Shown: positions 35,206-44,548, counted from the stretch's first letter. The stretch is DNA of 64,000 nt from an uncultured Bacteroidota bacterium (GCA_902771735.1 CACXXO010000007.1:1-64000), one strand, 5' to 3'. The notes: generated by a model from the sequence alone, not told the origin. Translations and numbers: made by a program.

Positions 35206-38200
35206 CTATCGGACAATGAGTTTGCGGGTGGCGTTGGCAGTGGGGGTAGAGGCAGTGACGAAGTAGACTCCGGGCATGAGGTCGTCAATAGAGAGGATCT
35301 CTTGGGGTTCTTTCACCTCGAAGGACATGACCGTGCGGCCCGAGGCATCGCGGATGGCAACCGCAGCGCCGGGCACGAGGCCCGAGAGGGTGATGTTGCC
35401 GTGAGCGGGATTGGGGGTGATCAGGAAGCGAACACCGGTCGAGGATTGGGGCATGTCGATGCCGTCGACCTCAGTGGTGAATCTCACCACTTCACTCCAC
35501 ACACTGTTCACATCCTCCTCGCAGAGGGTCATCACATACAAATCGTATTCGGAATCGGCCTCGAGGCCTTCGATATGGGCTGCGACGCGGCCAGCCTGCT
35601 GCGCGGGCACGACAACCTGGCTGCCAAGTCCCTGGGCGAAGTCGCGCGGCCCGTATTCCACACGCCACGGCCCGTCGGTCGGAGCCTGCCACTCGATGTC
35701 CACACTGTGAGCCGAGGTCGCGAGCAGCGTCACCTGTTCCACAGGCGGGCAGGTATGGGTGGTAAACGTCACCTCATCGCTCCAAAGCATCTGACCGTCC
35801 CAACACAAGGGGCGCACCCTGAGGGTGTACTCCGTGCCTTGCACGAGGTTTGTCAGGTTCACCTGTGGATTGTCGGTAATGATAGTCGTATCTCCCTGTA
35901 TGCTGTGCAGTTGCAGCTGCCATTCGGTAGCCGGTCCCTGCGGTGTCCACCATACAACGGCCTGGGTCAGGGTGATGTCGCCGAAGGTCACATCGGCCAC
36001 TGGCTGGCAGGGAGGCTCGTGGTGGACGGCATAGATCGACACGCTGTCGAGGCCAAAGGAGGCTGTGGAGGCGATGGTGTCGCGGAAAAAACTGAAGTAG
36101 AAGTTACCCGTACCAACAGGAACCTGGGTGGTGGCTATCTCCACCAACTGCCATTGGGCCTCTGCACCATAGCTGATCTCGTACGATTGCAGGGTGTCGT
36201 CGTAAATCACCACCGGCAGCGCCATGGCGTCGTCTTGGTAAGACACCCTCACACGCATCGGTATCTGTATGCTATGCATCACGCTGTCGTTGTATACGCT
36301 TTGGTACACCCTTGCCAGGAAGTTGACATAGAGGTCGGTATCGGCAATGTGTATCAGTGGGGAAACCACGGTCACGAGACTGTCGCCCGCTGCAACACTG
36401 CCGGTGAGGGCCTGCTGCCCCGAACGGACAGACATGCTACTGTTGAACACCCACGGACGGCTGCTCGAATCCGCCACGTAGTTCCAACAGGGGGCAATGC
36501 GGTTGGTTCGTAAGGTCTCGAAGTCTTCCTCCCACGGCAGCTCGTTGATGCCGCAGTCGGTGGTGAAGGTCACCTCGACGGGGAAGGTAGCCAGTCCTTC
36601 CGTGCACACCGAGGCAACCGCCAGGGTGTATTCCGTCACCTGCTGCAGGCCGGTGACCATGACGCTGTCGCCGTGGAAGTCGATGGTGTCGCCCATGACA
36701 TAGACACAGTAGTGGCCCACGCCGCGCGGGTCGTGTACCACCAGCAGCGCCGAACTGTCGGTCATTGCGGCCACGCTCACCGAGTCGGGAGCCTGGCACG
36801 AGAGGTCATGCACCAGCATCACGTCGTCCACCACCACCGAAGCATGGAATCTGCTGCCGCCATTGCCGAAGCGCATAGCCACATGGATATCGGTAGCGCT
36901 GTAGGAGCCCAACGATACATAGTATTCGTGCCAATCGGTTAGCGAGGGGAGTGTAATGGTCTGTATGGCGGTGAAGGTCAGCGTGTCGGCAGGGTCGCTC
37001 ATCACGCCCACTTGCACCGTGGCATCGCCCCTCGCCCAGAAATCGACGGCCACGCCGCCGAGGCTATCCACCTGCGGCATCACGTAGTAGAAAGGCTCGT
37101 AGTTATAGCCCACATTGGGCACCAGGGCGCCGCTGTTGCCACGACCTATGGTGCGGTTCGTACGGTCGCCGCTGTTGCCGGGGAAGCAGTAGTCGATGAA
37201 GCTCTGGCAGAGGCCCAGGCCGTCATTGTAGCTCGCGTCCCACGGCAACTCGTTGTGGGAAATGACTCCGCAAGCCGTCGCCATCCGGACGTCGAGCACC
37301 GTGGACAAAGTGCCGTCCGACGGGCAGATCGAGGCCACCGAGACGTTGTATCTTGTAGAGTGATGCAGGCCGGTGATGGTGTAGGTATAGCCGCTGACGT
37401 CGGCCGAGTCGATAGTGCTTCCGTCGCTCCACCACAGGCGGTATTGCCCGACCGTGTCGGGGTCGACGATGCGCACGCTGAGGCTGCCGAGGTCGGCGCT
37501 GTCGAGCACCAAGCTGTCGGGACGCGCACACGAGGTGGCGTAGAAGAGCGAGATGTCGTCCACCAAGACCTGCTTCCATCCGCTGAAGCTCGTCAGGCGC
37601 AACGCCAAACGGCCGCTGCCGATGCCGCCAAGGGCATGTTCATAGTAGGTCCAGTTGGTTATTCCGTTGACGAAGGGCAGGGTGTCGAAGGCCGTGAAGC
37701 TGCTCCGGTCGGTGACGTTGGTCATCACGCCGAGCTCGAGCACCGCATCGGACATGCTGGTGCTCACTCCCGACACGTTCATCGAGAGGGAGAGGCCCGC
37801 GTAAGGCACCGCCACAAAAGGCAGCACCAAGAACGAGCGGGCCGTGTCGCCCTGCCACAGGTCGGAATTCATCCTGACGCTATGGGTCATAGAGAAAACC
37901 TCCACGCAGGAATAGCGATCGGGCCCTTCGAGGCGCGTCCAGCAGGAGCCGAAGCTTCCCTCTGCCCAGCTGTCGAAGTTCTCGCCCCATGGGAAGTTGG
38001 CGATGCCTGCGCAGGTGGTGGTGAAGGTGGTGGTGAGGGCTTCAGTATACCCGTCGGGACACACGGTGCGCACGCTGACGTTGTAGGTCGTCTGGGGGCT
38101 GAGGCCGGTGAAGGTGTAGCTGGTGTCGCCCGTCACCGTGACTGTCTGCGTGCCGCAGGTCACCTCGTAGGTGCCGGCACCATTGACATCCTGCCACAAA

Positions 38201-40515
38201 ACGGTGGCTTCCGCGTCGCTCACCATGCTCACCGTCAACGCCACAGGCCTCATGCATCCCGCAAAGGGCGTCACCACGACGCTGTCGAGGTAGCCGTATT
38301 CGTTGGGCAGGCCTCCGGCGTAGCTGTGGTCGCTGTGGTTGTCCTGCAGCATGGCGATGCGGCCGTCGGTGATGCCGCTGAGGGCGAAGTCGACGCTGTA
38401 GCGATGCCAGTTGCCGTCGGTCGGACGGATGGAAGCCAGACGGACAAAGCCGCTGGTGTCCGTCTCGCTGGTGGTGATACCCACCGCCAGCTCCACATAT
38501 TCATATCCACTGGGCACCCTGTAGTCGAAGTCCACCATCACCCGGTTGGGGGCGTCGGTCATTGTGGGCAGCACCACCCACGAGGCCTCGCGGCCCACCA
38601 GATTGCTGCGTTTGGATTCCAGGCGCAGCGACCTGGAGCCCGCCGTCGCCATAGTGGTACTCACCCCGGGCAGCCAGGCAGGAACCGGATTGCTGCTGAG
38701 GAAGCGCATGCTCCGCACTGTCCAGCAATGGGAAAGGGACTCACTCTCGAAACTCTCGCTGAAGGGGGCTGTCATCGGGCCACAAAGGGTTCTGAAGGTG
38801 TCGGCCACCACCGCACTCTGCTGGCTGCCACAAAGACTGTAAATCTTGACGACATACTCCTCGTCGGGCGTAAGGCCTGTGAGAGACACGGGCGATGCGG
38901 AGACATTGAGCGTCGTGGTGGCGGAAGGGGTCAACAACGGGTGATAGACCACGCGGTAGCTGCCCACCTGGTTGGGGTCGGTCCAGCTGACGGTGGCTGT
39001 CGCATGGGTCACATCGCCCACCGTCAGCGTCTCCACCGCCGGGCATCCCACAGCCACATGCACATCGATATCATCTATATAGATTCGCGACACCGCCGTA
39101 GTAACGCGGAAAGCAATGGCCTTCCCCGTACCCTCATAGGTGTTGAAACGCACCGAGCGGGAGGTCCATGTGCCGGTAGGGGCACTAATGGTTTGCAACG
39201 GGACGAAGCTCATCAGGTTGTCGGCCTCGTCAATCACACCCACCTCCAGCGTGCCGCTCTGCCGCTGCACCGAGAAGGTGAGCTCCAAGTCGCTCACGCT
39301 GTCGATGGCCGGCAGGGCCACGATGATGGGTTGGGCGTCGTTGCCGTTGGAGAGAAACAGGCAGCGGTGGCCGTCGTAGCCACTCTGCCGGGTGACATAG
39401 CCACCTCCACGCCAACAGCCGGGATTGAAGAGCGTGCGTTGATCCTGATAGTTGGTATAGAACTCGAAATCCTCAGTGAAGGGCAGCTCGGCATGCGTGA
39501 TGGACACGCAGGGTGTGTAGATGCTGAACGACACCCAGTTGCTCACATCGGCACCGCAGTTCGACCGGATGTATCCGCTGTATTGGTGGTTCGGCAGCAG
39601 CGAGTCGAGGTAGAGCACCGTGTCGTTGGTTGACAACAGCGGGCGGCTGCCGGGATAGTTGACGTTGAAAGGGGTGGTGTCCATATACACCTCATAGGTG
39701 CATCCCCCCACGCCGTTGCCGGTCCACATCAGCTGGCACGAGGTAGGCTCCAGCTCCTCGGCGCGCACATGGGTAGGCTTCGGACAAGGCGGTTCGGGCC
39801 TCACATAGGTGACCACCAACCCGCTGTCGGGCATACCCGTGATGTGGTGGGGCACCGACGACGAGCTGCTGCCCATCGTGTAAGGGTGGAACGCCGTGGG
39901 ATTGTCCCAGCTGCCCATCAGGGCTATGGCGTCGTTGTAGCCGGCGATGACATCCGACACCATCATGAAGTTGAACGAGCTGTCGCTGGCGTGGTTCTCC
40001 ATGTGGCCGTAGTGCACCGACACATTGCCGTTCTCGTAGAGGCGCACCTGGTAGTTGAAGTCGTCGGTGCCCACATTGTAGTGCTGCACATGCTGGAACT
40101 CCACCACCAGCACCCGCTGCCCGTCGTCGGCCGTATCCACCTGCCACCAGCAACCCGAGTTGCCCTGCGGCATCTGCCCGTCCACCAGCAGGAACGGCAC
40201 AATGACGCGCGTGCTCGTGTTGCAGTAGCCGTAGGCATTGTGCGAGCCCGTGCCGCTGTTGAGCAGCATGTAGCCGTCGGCACGCATACACACCGGGTCG
40301 CCCTCGGCGATGGTGGCCTCGCCGAAGGGAAACTCGAAGGGCATCATGATGTTCTGGTTTCCGCCGTCAGCCGCCACATAGGTGAGCTGTGTGCCCGTAG
40401 CGGAAATCGAATTCCAAGGTTCCGACGAAGTCTCCATCGTGTAGGTCTGCACCCCTTGCGCCATCGCAACAGCGGAAAGCAGCATCGCCGCAACCAATAA
40501 TAGTACTTTTTTCAT
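35206..40515 (-). CDS. Giant fibronectin III surface protein with T9SS type A signal
   Basis: 1769 residues with signal peptide (MKKVLLLVAAMLLSAVAMAQ). After an N-terminal beta-rich domain (about 20-240), seven fibronectin type III-like modules alternate with jelly-roll (cleaved-adhesin/MAM-like) modules. Nearly every module begins with a Cys (CPKPTHV, CPAVETL, CMRPVAL, CARPDSL, CQAPDSV, CQPVADV, CPPVEQV) and ends at a second Cys, suggesting one disulfide per module. The C-terminus (ITPNPAHGNITLSG ... GVYFVTAS ... RKLIVR) is a T9SS type A sorting domain, so it is expected on the surface or released. No catalytic motif was seen; adhesion or matrix binding is the likely role but is inference. 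Transcribed alone, with hairpin repeats on both sides. Confidence 0.9.
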   Translation of the reverse strand: MKKVLLLVAAMLLSAVAMAQGVQTYTMETSSEPWNSISATGTQLTYVAADGGNQNIMMPFEFPFGEATIAEGDPVCMRADGYMLLNSGTGSHNAYGYCNTSTRVIVPFLLVDGQMPQGNSGCWWQVDTADDGQRVLVVEFQHVQHYNVGTDDFNYQVRLYENGNVSVHYGHMENHASDSSFNFMMVSDVIAGYNDAIALMGSWDNPTAFHPYTMGSSSSSVPHHITGMPDSGLVVTYVRPEPPCPKPTHVRAEELEPTSCQLMWTGNGVGGCTYEVYMDTTPFNVNYPGSRPLLSTNDTVLYLDSLLPNHQYSGYIRSNCGADVSNWVSFSIYTPCVSITHAELPFTEDFEFYTNYQDQRTLFNPGCWRGGGYVTRQSGYDGHRCLFLSNGNDAQPIIVALPAIDSVSDLELTFSVQRQSGTLEVGVIDEADNLMSFVPLQTISAPTGTWTSRSVRFNTYEGTGKAIAFRVTTAVSRIYIDDIDVHVAVGCPAVETLTVGDVTHATATVSWTDPNQVGSYRVVYHPLLTPSATTTLNVSASPVSLTGLTPDEEYVVKIYSLCGSQQSAVVADTFRTLCGPMTAPFSESFESESLSHCWTVRSMRFLSSNPVPAWLPGVSTTMATAGSRSLRLESKRSNLVGREASWVVLPTMTDAPNRVMVDFDYRVPSGYEYVELAVGITTSETDTSGFVRLASIRPTDGNWHRYSVDFALSGITDGRIAMLQDNHSDHSYAGGLPNEYGYLDSVVVTPFAGCMRPVALTVSMVSDAEATVLWQDVNGAGTYEVTCGTQTVTVTGDTSYTFTGLSPQTTYNVSVRTVCPDGYTEALTTTFTTTCAGIANFPWGENFDSWAEGSFGSCWTRLEGPDRYSCVEVFSMTHSVRMNSDLWQGDTARSFLVLPFVAVPYAGLSLSMNVSGVSTSMSDAVLELGVMTNVTDRSSFTAFDTLPFVNGITNWTYYEHALGGIGSGRLALRLTSFSGWKQVLVDDISLFYATSCARPDSLVLDSADLGSLSVRIVDPDTVGQYRLWWSDGSTIDSADVSGYTYTITGLHHSTRYNVSVASICPSDGTLSTVLDVRMATACGVISHNELPWDASYNDGLGLCQSFIDYCFPGNSGDRTNRTIGRGNSGALVPNVGYNYEPFYYVMPQVDSLGGVAVDFWARGDATVQVGVMSDPADTLTFTAIQTITLPSLTDWHEYYVSLGSYSATDIHVAMRFGNGGSRFHASVVVDDVMLVHDLSCQAPDSVSVAAMTDSSALLVVHDPRGVGHYCVYVMGDTIDFHGDSVMVTGLQQVTEYTLAVASVCTEGLATFPVEVTFTTDCGINELPWEEDFETLRTNRIAPCWNYVADSSSRPWVFNSSMSVRSGQQALTGSVAAGDSLVTVVSPLIHIADTDLYVNFLARVYQSVYNDSVMHSIQIPMRVRVSYQDDAMALPVVIYDDTLQSYEISYGAEAQWQLVEIATTQVPVGTGNFYFSFFRDTIASTASFGLDSVSIYAVHHEPPCQPVADVTFGDITLTQAVVWWTPQGPATEWQLQLHSIQGDTTIITDNPQVNLTNLVQGTEYTLRVRPLCWDGQMLWSDEVTFTTHTCPPVEQVTLLATSAHSVDIEWQAPTDGPWRVEYGPRDFAQGLGSQVVVPAQQAGRVAAHIEGLEADSEYDLYVMTLCEEDVNSVWSEVVRFTTEVDGIDMPQSSTGVRFLITPNPAHGNITLSGLVPGAAVAIRDASGRTVMSFEVKEPQEILSIDDLMPGVYFVTASTPTANATRKLIVR

Positions 40516-40970
40516 CTTTTATACGTTTTTATTGTTAAGAACAACCCTTTTATCCTTCTCGCCCGCCGCTCCGCCGGCTCTCGAGCGTGCTTCTCTCCCG
40601 CTTCTGCTATAAAGAGTGGGAAAAAGCATTTTTGGCTCAAATTTTAACATTTTTCTTCTCCTCGCCCCATGCTATCTGCTTCAACCATAATAGACAAAAA
40701 AAATCATAACGGGTTTCGTTCTTAACACAATTTAACATCCTACACCCTCAAAATGTTTTTTCGTCTTGCCCGGCACCGAAAGCGCAGCCCTCGGCAGACA
40801 ATTCCCCCACCCCGCGACACAGCAGCCACGTCCTGTCGGGATCCCGACAAGCCACAACGGAATTTAACATTTATTAAGTTAAAATATTGGCCGCGGCATA
40901 CCCCATCAGCCACAATCCCCACAACCCTCACACTCTTCGACCATAACACTTGCTACCTCAGTCGTATAAA
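40516..40970. other. Long non-coding gap upstream of the giant surface gene
   Basis: No gene and no exact TTTG/TAnnTTTG promoter for the downstream gene was found. The gap contains several AT-rich TTTAACA-like stretches and a perfect 16-bp palindrome at 40834-40849. A 90-codon plus-strand open frame (40753-41025) runs into the hairpin repeat and has no protein character. Confidence 0.5.
40834..40849. promoter_or_regulatory. Perfect 16-bp palindrome
   Basis: TGTCGGGATCCCGACA, a perfect inverted repeat with no spacer, upstream of the giant surface-protein gene. It could bind a dimeric regulator; nothing else supports this. Confidence 0.3.
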
Positions 40971-41052
40971 CTACCTACCATCTACCTACCAACTCCCTAC
41001 CAACTCCTACCACGGTAGGTGTTGACAGGGAGTTGGTAGGTTGATGGTAATT
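40971..41052. repeat. 11-bp-unit hairpin repeat, copy 3
   Basis: Left units TACCATCTACC, TACCAACTCCC and TACCAACTCC, centre TACCACGGTA, right units GGTGTTG, ACAGGGAGTTG and GTAGGTTGATG. Left CAACTCC pairs with right GGAGTTG. It starts about 20 nt after the thiamine pyrophosphokinase stop codon, where a terminator would be expected. Confidence 0.85.
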
Positions 41053-41071
41053 AAGATTTGTTAACAACAGC

Positions 41072-41767
41072 CTATATCCATGCGCTGCATGGGGGAATGG
41101 GTGCTGCGGAAACCGTCTTCGGGTCGTAGGTGCGGAAAAGGATAACCCAGCCATCGGAATGGAGGCTAAAACTATCGCCAAGAGACTCGTTGAGAGTGGC
41201 TTGCCACCAAAGACGGGGATGCATGGCGTCGAGAGGCCAGCGGAGGCCCTGAGAGGTGACGGAGGTGGCGGGGTCGGGGGTGAAGATGGATATTTGCTGA
41301 CGGGGGAATGTGGCGAAGGTGCGTTCTCCTCGGAAAGCGAGGAAGAGGCCATGGTCTGTGAGCATGCGGATGTCGGCGCCGGGGTGTTCTTCGGCAAAGG
41401 TGACAAGGTAGCTGATGTTGCCCAGGGTGTGGTCCTCACGGCGGCCGGTGGCGCCGAGGATAGAGAATTGGGAATTGGAAATAGGGAATTCACGGGTGGC
41501 CCAGTCCATGGCTTTGTGGAGGTCGTTGTAGTCCTGCTCGTCGACCTGGAGCCAGCGGTCGCCAAGCTGACGCTTGTCTTGTTCAGACAGCGAATCCCCG
41601 TCGCCGATCACAATATAATTCTTAATTCTTAACTCTTCATTCTTCATTTCCCTATAGGCGGAGTCGCAGCAGACGACGAAGTCGGCTTCGCGCAACGCCT
41701 GCAAGGGCACGGGGTGACTCGGGAAGTCGCCGGAAGCGAGAATTACGATATGCTTTGTCTTTTCCAT
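41072..41767 (-). CDS. Thiamine pyrophosphokinase
   Basis: 231 residues. Converts thiamine to thiamine diphosphate with ATP. Family motifs are clear: IGDGDSL, DEQDYNDLHKA (the acidic metal/thiamine site) and LGATGRREDHTLGN. Two segments are encoded by 7-bp repeats: MKNEELRIKN (41617-41651), just before the IGDGDSL strand, and EFPISNSQFSI (41463-41490), just before LGATG. Both lie in loops next to catalytic motifs, and the frame is kept. The start overlaps the PnuT-type gene by 25 nt. Third gene of the thiamine operon under the TPP riboswitch. Confidence 0.93.
   Translation of the reverse strand: MEKTKHIVILASGDFPSHPVPLQALREADFVVCCDSAYREMKNEELRIKNYIVIGDGDSLSEQDKRQLGDRWLQVDEQDYNDLHKAMDWATREFPISNSQFSILGATGRREDHTLGNISYLVTFAEEHPGADIRMLTDHGLFLAFRGERTFATFPRQQISIFTPDPATSVTSQGLRWPLDAMHPRLWWQATLNESLGDSFSLHSDGWVILFRTYDPKTVSAAPIPPCSAWI
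41463..41490. repeat. 7-bp tandem repeat in thiamine pyrophosphokinase (a)
   Basis: Plus-strand units GAGAATT, GGGAATT, GGAAATA, GGGAATT. Translated in frame (minus strand) as part of EFPISNSQFSI. Confidence 0.8.
41617..41651. repeat. 7-bp tandem repeat in thiamine pyrophosphokinase (b)
   Basis: Plus-strand units AATTCTT, AATTCTT, AACTCTT, CATTCTT, CATTTCC. Translated in frame (minus strand) as MKNEELRIKN. Confidence 0.85.
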
Positions 41768-42306
41768 CTGATGATTCCCATGATGCAGAATACCTCATAG
41801 ACGGCATACATGACGGCCGAAGCCGTGTAGCCGGTGGAGAGGTAGATGTATACCAATATTGGTTCGCTGACGAGCCAGAAGAGCCACTGCTCCCAGTATT
41901 TCTGCGAGAGCATCCACATGCCCACGATGCCGAGGGCAGCCGAGAGGCCGTCGAGCCACGGCATATTGCTCTCGTCCAGCAGGGCCAGCAGCCAGCGGAA
42001 AACGAGAGTAAACACTGTGGTGGCCAGAAGCAGCCATGGCCAGAGTTTTCCGGGACAGGAGGCAATGGGTCGCTCGGTTTTCTCTTTGCTCTGAATCAGG
42101 CCACGCCAGACGAGGAGTCCATAGATAGAGATAAGGAAGTTGTAGATGCATATGCTCATGTTGGCATACCAGCCGATATGGAAGTTGATGACGGTATAGA
42201 ACGCCGCCATCAGCAGACTCGACGGCCAAAGCCATCGGCTTGCCCTGTACTCGCTGAATACAAAGACCAAGCCGATGGCGGCGCCGACGATGTCCAAAAT
42301 ATTCAT
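41743..42306 (-). CDS. pnuT: PnuC-family permease, probable thiamine transporter PnuT
   Basis: 187 residues with six to seven hydrophobic spans and the PnuC-family pattern of paired aromatic residues (SRWLWPSSLLMAAFYTVINF, WLFWLVSEPILVYIYLSTGY). PnuC proteins carry vitamins such as nicotinamide riboside by facilitated diffusion, trapped by a kinase. Here the gene lies between a TonB receptor and thiamine pyrophosphokinase and behind a TPP riboswitch, which points to thiamine (PnuT) rather than nicotinamide riboside. Starts right after the receptor stop codon (TAAATG) and overlaps the kinase by 25 nt. Confidence 0.88.
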   Translation of the reverse strand: MNILDIVGAAIGLVFVFSEYRASRWLWPSSLLMAAFYTVINFHIGWYANMSICIYNFLISIYGLLVWRGLIQSKEKTERPIASCPGKLWPWLLLATTVFTLVFRWLLALLDESNMPWLDGLSAALGIVGMWMLSQKYWEQWLFWLVSEPILVYIYLSTGYTASAVMYAVYEVFCIMGIIRWKRQSIS

Positions 42307-44541
42307 TTAGAAACGGTATATCAAACGTCCCATGAAGTTGATGCCAGGCTGCTGGAGCCAGGCGCGGTCGTGGTAGTAGCCGTACCACGAGGCGTCGTCG
42401 CTGAAGTAGTCGCCCACCCAGGCGTTGAGGCGGTACTGGTGGTCGAGCAGGTTGTTGACCTGCAGCTGGGCCTCGATTTGCTTGGTTCCGCCGAGGTGCC
42501 AGATGTAGGAGGCTTTGAAGTTGAGGAGGAAGTAGGGGTCGATGGCGTAGCACTCGCGCGAGGTGTTGTCGGCGTACTGCTTGCCGACGTATTTGCCGAT
42601 GAGCTGTATTTTGGCGTCCTTGACGGGCATGAAGGTGGCGATGGCGGCGCCGACGACGGAGGGCGAGAGGGAGAGGTTGGTGTTGGCGGTGACGGTCTGG
42701 AGGACGGTGTCGCCGTCGGCAAAGTCGGTGTAGGTGAAGTCGACGGCCTTGTTCTGGCTCAAGGTGAGGTTGGCGTCGAAGCGGAACCAGTCGACGGGCT
42801 GGTAGCCGGCCTGGAGCTCGATGCCGAGACGGTAGCTCTTCTCGACGTTCTCCATCAGCGCGTAGCCGCTGCTGCTGACGTCGCCGTTGGGGGTCATCTG
42901 GTCGCGGTAGAGCATGGCGTAGAGGTTGGCGCTGAAGTTCCAGCGGGCGGAGGCTATCTGGTAGCCGAGCTCAAGGTCGAGCATGGTTTCGGGGCGGATG
43001 GTGTCGCCGCTGCCGATGGCGTCCTTGATGTCGCTGCGGCGCGGCTCGCGGTTGCTGATGCCGGCCACGAAGTAGGTGCGCTGGTTGTCGCTGATGCGGT
43101 AGTTGATGCCGGCCTTGGGGTTGAAGAAGAGGTAGTTGGCGTCGAAGTCCATGTCGAAGAGGTCGTCGGCATAGCCGTAGACCTTGTAGTTGACCATGCG
43201 CAGCTGGAGGTCGGCGTAGGCGTTGAGGTCGGCGTTGAAGTCGTAGTTGGCCTTGGCGTAGAGGGTGTTGTCGTATTTGTCGCCGTAGTTGCGGTACCAC
43301 TCGTAGGGGGTGTCGAGGTGGACGGCGGTGTCGCGGAACCAGATGATGTCGCCGTAGTGCTCGCCGTCGTAGTAGAGGAAGTTGTCGCCGAAGGAGAGGC
43401 TGAGCCGCTCGCCGCTGTAGCGGGCGGAGAGGTTGGCGGTGTAGGCGTTGTTGTAGAGGTATTTGCGGGTGACGAGGTTGTGCTTCGCGCCGTCCTCGAG
43501 GGCGGTGAGGCCGTAGGCTTTGTATTTCTTGTTTTTCATCTGCTCGTAGTAGCCGTCGCCGTGGGTGAAGTCGAAGGCGGCGTTGAGGCTCCAGCGGTCG
43601 GAGAGGAGGTGGGAGAGGTAGAGCTGGTAGTGCTGCTGCCAGTAGTTGTCGGTCTCGTTGGGGTAGTACATGGTTTTGCCGTCCATTTTGTATTCGCCGG
43701 AGGGGTTGTAGGTGGGGTCGTCGTCGAGTTGGTAGTCATAGGCGCCGTCCCAGGTGATGCCGGTGGTCTGGCTGCCGATGATGGCGAGGAGTTTTATCAG
43801 GGTACGCTCGCCGTACCAGCTGGCGCTGCCGAAGAAGCTCTGCTGGTCGGTGCCCCAGGAGCGTATGTAGCCGTCGGAGGTCAGTCCGCTGTAGGCGAAG
43901 TCGAAGGAGAGGCCGCTCTTGAGGATGCCGGTACCGGCGCTGAAGCTGTACTGGCGGGTGTTCCAGCTGCCGAAGCCGAGGTCGGCCTCGCCGTAGGCGC
44001 GGTTCTGGGCATTGAGGGTCTGCATGTTGATGGCGGCGCCGAAGGCGGGGCTGCCGCCGTTGCTGGCGCCCACGCCGCGCTGTATCTGCATGCTCTGGGC
44101 CATGCCGCCGAGGTTGGGGATGTTGTACCAGAAGACCTCTTGGCTCTCGGCATCGTTGAGGGTGATGCCGTTGATGTTGACGTTGATGCGCGAGCCGTCG
44201 ACGCCGCGGATGCGGAGGGCTGTGGCGCCCACGCCGCCGTTCTCGCCGCTGGCCACGACGGAGGGCTGGGTCTCGAGCATGAAGGGCAGGCTCACTGCAG
44301 AGCGCGCCTCGTCGAGCTCGGAGCGGTCGAGGGTGCTGGTGGTGAGGGGCGTCTTGTTGCTCACGCGGACGTCTTGGATTATCACCTCGTCGAGGGTGCG
44401 GACGGTGTCCTGTGCGTTTAAGGTGAAAGGTGAAAGGTGAAAGGTGAAAATGAGCGCGAGGCAGGCTATCATCTGCTTGCGGCTAATCCTGGTGGCCTTA
44501 TAAAGAAGATAGCGGCCACAGCTATAAATGTTGTGTTTCAT
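42307..44541 (-). CDS. TonB-dependent outer-membrane receptor, probably for thiamine
   Basis: 744 residues. The signal region is long (about 1-43) and includes FTFHLSPFTLNAQ, encoded by four perfect 7-bp repeats. A TonB box-like stretch (DEVIIQDVRV) precedes the plug (GENGGVGATALRIRGVDGSRINV), then a 22-strand barrel ending NFMGRLIYRF with a terminal Phe. There is no SusD partner and no N-terminal carboxypeptidase-like domain, so this is a classical vitamin/metal-type receptor. The TPP riboswitch immediately upstream and downstream pnuT and kinase genes argue that it imports thiamine or its phosphates across the outer membrane. Confidence 0.9.
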   Translation of the reverse strand: MKHNIYSCGRYLLYKATRISRKQMIACLALIFTFHLSPFTLNAQDTVRTLDEVIIQDVRVSNKTPLTTSTLDRSELDEARSAVSLPFMLETQPSVVASGENGGVGATALRIRGVDGSRINVNINGITLNDAESQEVFWYNIPNLGGMAQSMQIQRGVGASNGGSPAFGAAINMQTLNAQNRAYGEADLGFGSWNTRQYSFSAGTGILKSGLSFDFAYSGLTSDGYIRSWGTDQQSFFGSASWYGERTLIKLLAIIGSQTTGITWDGAYDYQLDDDPTYNPSGEYKMDGKTMYYPNETDNYWQQHYQLYLSHLLSDRWSLNAAFDFTHGDGYYEQMKNKKYKAYGLTALEDGAKHNLVTRKYLYNNAYTANLSARYSGERLSLSFGDNFLYYDGEHYGDIIWFRDTAVHLDTPYEWYRNYGDKYDNTLYAKANYDFNADLNAYADLQLRMVNYKVYGYADDLFDMDFDANYLFFNPKAGINYRISDNQRTYFVAGISNREPRRSDIKDAIGSGDTIRPETMLDLELGYQIASARWNFSANLYAMLYRDQMTPNGDVSSSGYALMENVEKSYRLGIELQAGYQPVDWFRFDANLTLSQNKAVDFTYTDFADGDTVLQTVTANTNLSLSPSVVGAAIATFMPVKDAKIQLIGKYVGKQYADNTSRECYAIDPYFLLNFKASYIWHLGGTKQIEAQLQVNNLLDHQYRLNAWVGDYFSDDASWYGYYHDRAWLQQPGINFMGRLIYRF
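44421..44448. repeat. 7-bp tandem repeat in receptor signal peptide
   Basis: Four perfect plus-strand AGGTGAA units. On the minus strand they encode part of FTFHLSPFTLN in the signal-peptide region of the TonB receptor. Confidence 0.88.
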
Positions 44542-44548
44542 AATTTCA

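Noticed and set aside
41755-44421. 888-codon plus-strand open frame opposite the thiamine operon
   Set aside because: Val/Gly/Glu/Ala-rich antisense shadow of the TonB receptor and PnuT-type genes.
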